From positions 84,420 to 112,864 of the forward strand of contig QKYT01000378.1 of NCBI GenBank assembly GCA_003550305.1: 28,445 bases of DNA. The letters run 5' to 3'. The position numbers and the translations under genes were made by a program. This document shows positions 25,701 through 28,445 of this stretch, one piece after another (within the stretch, counting starts at the first letter, position 1; every line of letters begins with the position of its first letter). This stretch comes from Glomus cerebriforme (Eukaryota > Glomeromycota > Glomeromycetes > Glomerales > Glomeraceae). The notes under the pieces were generated by a model. That model searched no databases, was not told where the DNA came from, and worked only from the letters and a program-made list of their open reading frames with translations.

Positions 25701-26513
25701 TCGTGTGTAGGACCAAATAATGATCAATGTCTTGGATGCAGTGACCAAACTAAGGTTTTACTTGGAGGCACTTGTAGTGGGTCATGTCCGGCTGGAAGTG
25801 AACTAAACAAAATTGAAAGACTTTGTCAATTGAACAATGAAGTATTTCTTCCACCTGGAGAAGTTAATAAACAGGAACAATCAACCACCTCAAAAGGACT
25901 TCTCTGGTGGCACATTCTTCTAATTGCTCTCGGATCACTTATATTCTTAATCTTATTTGCTTTGTTAATAAGATGTTTAGCTGTAAAGAGGAGAAAACAG
26001 AAAACCCAAGAATTTGGTGACCAGATAGATGAAAACGAGGTAGCACAAAATTTAAAAAATATGTTACGTAATGCACGCGGAATTCCCTCTCAACCGGAGA
26101 TATCACACAGTCCAAAATCTGCAATGAATCCTCAAGAAGTTGATAATGAAATGACGGATACTACCCTCCCTCCTTATGATAATAAGGATGGTGAATCATA
26201 TTGGAGACGAAAACAGCAAAGACATCAGAAGCACATGTCGATTACCACGGATGATTATAATAATTGGAAGAAAAATCTGAAGAGTAAAGATTGGGAAGGA
26301 TTTGACATTGTAACTGAAGAAAGTTTATCTAACAATGCAGGATATAGTGGATATAATCAAGAAAAGAAGAATAATTATGAGGAACCAAGCGGTAGTGGAA
26401 ATATATATAGAAATAGTAAAGGATCATTAAGATCAAATCGTTCAATTAGTACTAAAAGAACTTATAATGTTCCAGTACGGAGAGGTGACAGTTGGGGTGA
26501 AAATTGGATTTAA
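22758..26513 (+). CDS. Secreted/type I membrane protein: lectin-like, EGF-like and furin-like cysteine-rich repeats
   Basis: Exons: 22758-22848, 22924-23337, 23423-23911, 23997-24266, 24334-24972 and 25387-26513, giving about 1009 residues if the duplicated block at 25058-25382 is skipped. A signal peptide (about residues 1-30, ending NVHA) leads. A region with CLDL, QKWILSNDRIYS, NECLGV and VGNC follows, resembling a beta-trefoil (ricin-B-type) lectin fold. Next is a possible beta/gamma-crystallin-like segment (YEYPDYF, DFVASLDV). Then come EGF/laminin-type units (CNCKPGFTGEKCDQC) and several furin-like cysteine repeats (CSACSGPGPGNCLQC, CSSCVGPNNDQCLGC). One membrane helix (GLLWWHILLIALGSLIFLIL) precedes a basic tail of about 190 residues with LPPYDN. 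It is probably a surface receptor or adhesin; the ligand is unknown. Domain names apart from the EGF/furin-like repeats are tentative. Confidence 0.8.
24732..25056 (+). repeat. First copy of an exact 325-nt direct duplication
   Basis: Covers the 3' half of exon 5 and the first part of the following intron of the cysteine-rich gene. It begins AGATGTACTTCACAG and ends in a poly-T run. The second copy is offset by 326 nt, and the coding part appears identical base for base. Confidence 0.9.
25057..25057. other. Ambiguous base at the repeat junction
   Basis: A single N sits exactly between the two copies of the duplication, inside a poly-T tract. This looks like a contig join. Confidence 0.85.
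25058..25382 (+). repeat. Second copy of the 325-nt duplication, probably an assembly artefact
   Basis: Repeats 24732-25056 apart from a one-base shift in A/T homopolymer lengths near its end. It then continues into TTATAG and the true next exon at 25387. Splicing into the AG at 25058-25059 would read the wrong frame and stop at about 25302, so the copy makes no sense as an extra exon. Confidence 0.8.
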
Positions 26514-27589
26514 AAAAAAAAAATTGAAATATTTCAAAAACATTTACCACACTTTCCAAAAATTCAATATTCTTAAAATATTGTAAACACATTCTTTTAG
26601 ATTAAAATTATTTATTGAATATTTAATATATAATGACAATTGGTTGTTTTTTTTTAATATATAAAAAAGGACAAAAAATTTTTTTTTTAATTTTTTAAAA
26701 TCTTTTACAAATTGTATATATATAATTATCTTAAGGAAAAATAAATCGAACAATTGATTTGTTCATATTTATAATTAAATACCTATCTACATAAATTTAT
26801 TATTTAATAAAAATCAAACTGTATATGTAACAAATACAATATGGAAAGAGAAGCATTTTGCCATAAAAGATAATCGGTGCATATACTGTAAGTACTTTTC
26901 TTTGAAAATTTGGGTTAATCATCGGTCTCCTCGCTTTTTTCACATTTTCATAACTTCTGTCATTTTAAATTCAAGTCATTATAAAGTGTGCATTTAATCT
27001 TATAAATTATAATAATTTATCGTAGTATAGAAAACACCACCTATTTTGAATTCTTGTACGTTGTAATACAATTTCTTATAACATACTTTATTTATTTTCC
27101 CTTTTTTAGTATTTTAAGCCTTAATTTCATGCGCTGATTTTTTTTTTCTCGCTTGAAGGAAATAATTCTCACATCCAAACAAACAAATATACTTTTCCCC
27201 TATATTATGACTTAATCCGCCGGATTTTTTTTCGTTTTTTCCTTCCTTTTCACCTGAAAAAATTTTTTTTTGCCTTTTCACCTGATAAATAATTCTTCTC
27301 TTTGTAGAGGTAAACAATATGTAACATAACTTCCGTAATTTTACATATTTATGACCCTCCTCTTTCGATATAATGTAACTTAAAAAGGAAATAATAACTC
27401 ATCTCATAATTTTATTTTTGATCTCAAAATGTCATTGTATCATGTAATGTGGGAAATTGTCAAAAAAAAAAAAAAATCTAAGCTTCACATATAAAGGTCC
27501 CTTAAAAAGAGGAGTAACATTATAACTTTAATCCTCATTTTTTTTGAAGTGGTAATTTTTATGAAAATAAGTGAGGATTCATCTCAGAA
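26514..27589. other. Gene-poor AT-rich region after the cysteine-rich gene
   Basis: About 1.1 kb holding the 3' end of the cysteine-rich gene's transcript and then featureless AT-rich DNA with long A and T runs. Short open stretches on both strands lack any recognisable similarity. The region leads into a decayed mobile-element helicase. Confidence 0.5.
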
Positions 27590-27965
27590 ATATTAGATAA
27601 TCTTTGATATTCAAAAAGGACATCTTAATCAACCATAAATGAGGTGGGGTATTTCAATATTATCCTATGTTTTGCATCTGCTGAGAGCAACATAAGCCTG
27701 CCCAGGTTTTCATCCAATGCGAAGGATACCTTCGATAAAGTCAAGCCCTGAGTTTTATGGACAGTAAGAGCGAAACAATTCTGGAAGGGAAATTGTATAT
27801 GTTGACAGTTTGTGCCATTTAATTGGAAATAGTGGATATATTTATAGATATCTATGTCAATTATTGATCCTTTAACAGAAAAAGCAATGCAAGTACATTG
27901 TTCTGAAGGGATTGCATATGCTTTGGTTTATAAGGGAGTTGTTGAGAAACATGACGTGTGCTACA
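27590..27965 (-). pseudogene. Decayed Pif1/Helitron-type helicase C-terminal fragment
   Basis: Reading the minus strand from about 27965 gives VMFLNNSLINQSICN, then FSVKGSIIDIDIYK, FPFQNCFALTVHKTQGLTLS and VSFALDENL. After a frameshift it reads QAYVALSRCKT followed by TAG, then NIEIP, and after another shift SFMVD, TAA, DVLFEYQRL. These match, in order, the last conserved segments of Pif1-like helicases (the HKTQGLTL and QAYVALSR motifs VI region) found alone or in Helitron elements, which are abundant in Glomeromycotina. At least two frameshifts and two internal stops show it is dead. No helicase N-terminus, Rep domain or terminal Helitron hairpin is recognisable here. Confidence 0.8.
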
Positions 27966-28410
27966 AAAAAATGAAACCTAATTTAATAATAATAAAAAAA
28001 ATTAATGGTCCTGTTCTTGTGAGAATTCATTATTCGTAGTGGTATCCATTGAGGGGATCGGATTCATTTCAAGAGCTTGGGAAAGAGTATTTTGTTGAAT
28101 CCATTCTGGCGAGGGTTATATGACCTCTGCGTAAAGTTGCATCATGAGATACACGAGTCGTTCTAGTTGTTGATTAAGCCACAGAATGTTAGGAGATTGC
28201 TGATGATTGGTGGGATTATTTCGATTCATGAAAAGCAATGAAATATCATCAAGCTCCAAGATGTGCTTTTCTGGAGCCATTTCCTCCTTTGTAGTATCAT
28301 TAAGAAGAGGTAATTTGTGCCAGTAGTAAATATGGCCGTTGTTGATCTTTGTTTTGATTCATCATGTTGGTCTTGTTAGATATTTTTTTTATCATGCAAT
28401 TTTTTTTTGT
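27966..28410. other. Unassigned sequence upstream of the helicase relic
   Basis: Slightly less AT-rich than its surroundings. The minus strand holds broken open stretches, such as one reading ILELDDISLLFMNRNNP, which could be more of the same decayed element, but I cannot place them in a known domain. An A/T-rich insertion near 27967-28005 separates them from the recognisable helicase part. Confidence 0.4.
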
Positions 28411-28445
28411 TTAATAAAAAAAAAAATAAAAAAAAATGCAAGGCT
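28411..28445 (+). CDS. Start of a second copy of the cysteine-rich gene (partial, runs off the window)
   Basis: These 35 bases equal 22733-22767 exactly: the A-rich leader, the start codon (here at 28436) and the first codons (Met-Gln-Gly and the first base of the fourth). Sequence just upstream differs from the first copy. Either a paralogue begins here, or the contig ends at an assembly branch point shared with the first gene. Only three codons are visible. Confidence 0.4.

Noticed and set aside
27114..27317. Lys-rich 67-codon frame on the minus strand
   Set aside because: Low-complexity product of T-rich DNA, with no homology or gene structure.
27854..28039. 61-codon plus-strand open frame
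   Set aside because: Antisense to the helicase relic, whose minus-strand reading has clear motifs.

Overview
The window is eukaryotic nuclear DNA, strongly AT-rich, with many short introns (mostly 55-110 nt, GT..AG) and long poly-A/T tracts. Gene content and protein similarity point to an early-diverging filamentous fungus. The AT bias, intron density and the cysteine-rich membrane protein best fit an arbuscular mycorrhizal fungus (Glomeromycotina, Rhizophagus-like). That placement is inference. There are no bacterial operons, CRISPR arrays, rRNA or convincing tRNA genes.

Layout, with gene models spliced by hand: METTL5-type 18S rRNA m6A methyltransferase (-, 603-1676); TFIIH subunit TFB4/p34 (+, 2044-3672); short fungal tropomyosin (-, 4234-5123); CPSF30/Yth1 mRNA 3'-end factor (+, 5504-6778); an intronless single-pass membrane protein (-, 7322-7831); an SLC25 mitochondrial carrier (+, 8607-10031); TFIID subunit TAF5 (+, 10384-13354); the five-RRM rRNA processing factor MRD1 (-, 13762-17032); a two-module AAA+ ATPase nearest to AFG2B/SPATA5L1 (+, 17499-21237); a roughly 1000-residue secreted/type I membrane protein with lectin-like, EGF-like and furin-like regions (+, 22758-26513); a decayed Pif1/Helitron-type helicase fragment (-, about 27590-27965); and, at the very edge, the first codons of what looks like a second copy of the cysteine-rich gene.

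Most genes sit in head-to-head pairs sharing 370-780 nt upstream regions. Three of them act on ribosomes (METTL5, MRD1, AFG2B-like), and MRD1 and the AFG2B-like gene share one upstream region carrying TCACGTG. TFB4, TAF5 and CPSF30 serve RNA polymerase II transcription and mRNA 3'-end formation.

The most notable points are a start codon split by an intron in MRD1, a Walker B Glu-to-Gln change in the second AAA module of the AFG2B-like protein, an exact 325-nt duplication joined at an N inside the cysteine-rich gene (probably an assembly error), and a 35-nt exact copy of that gene's start at the window end. I found no convincing wholly new system; most of the window is conserved housekeeping genes.
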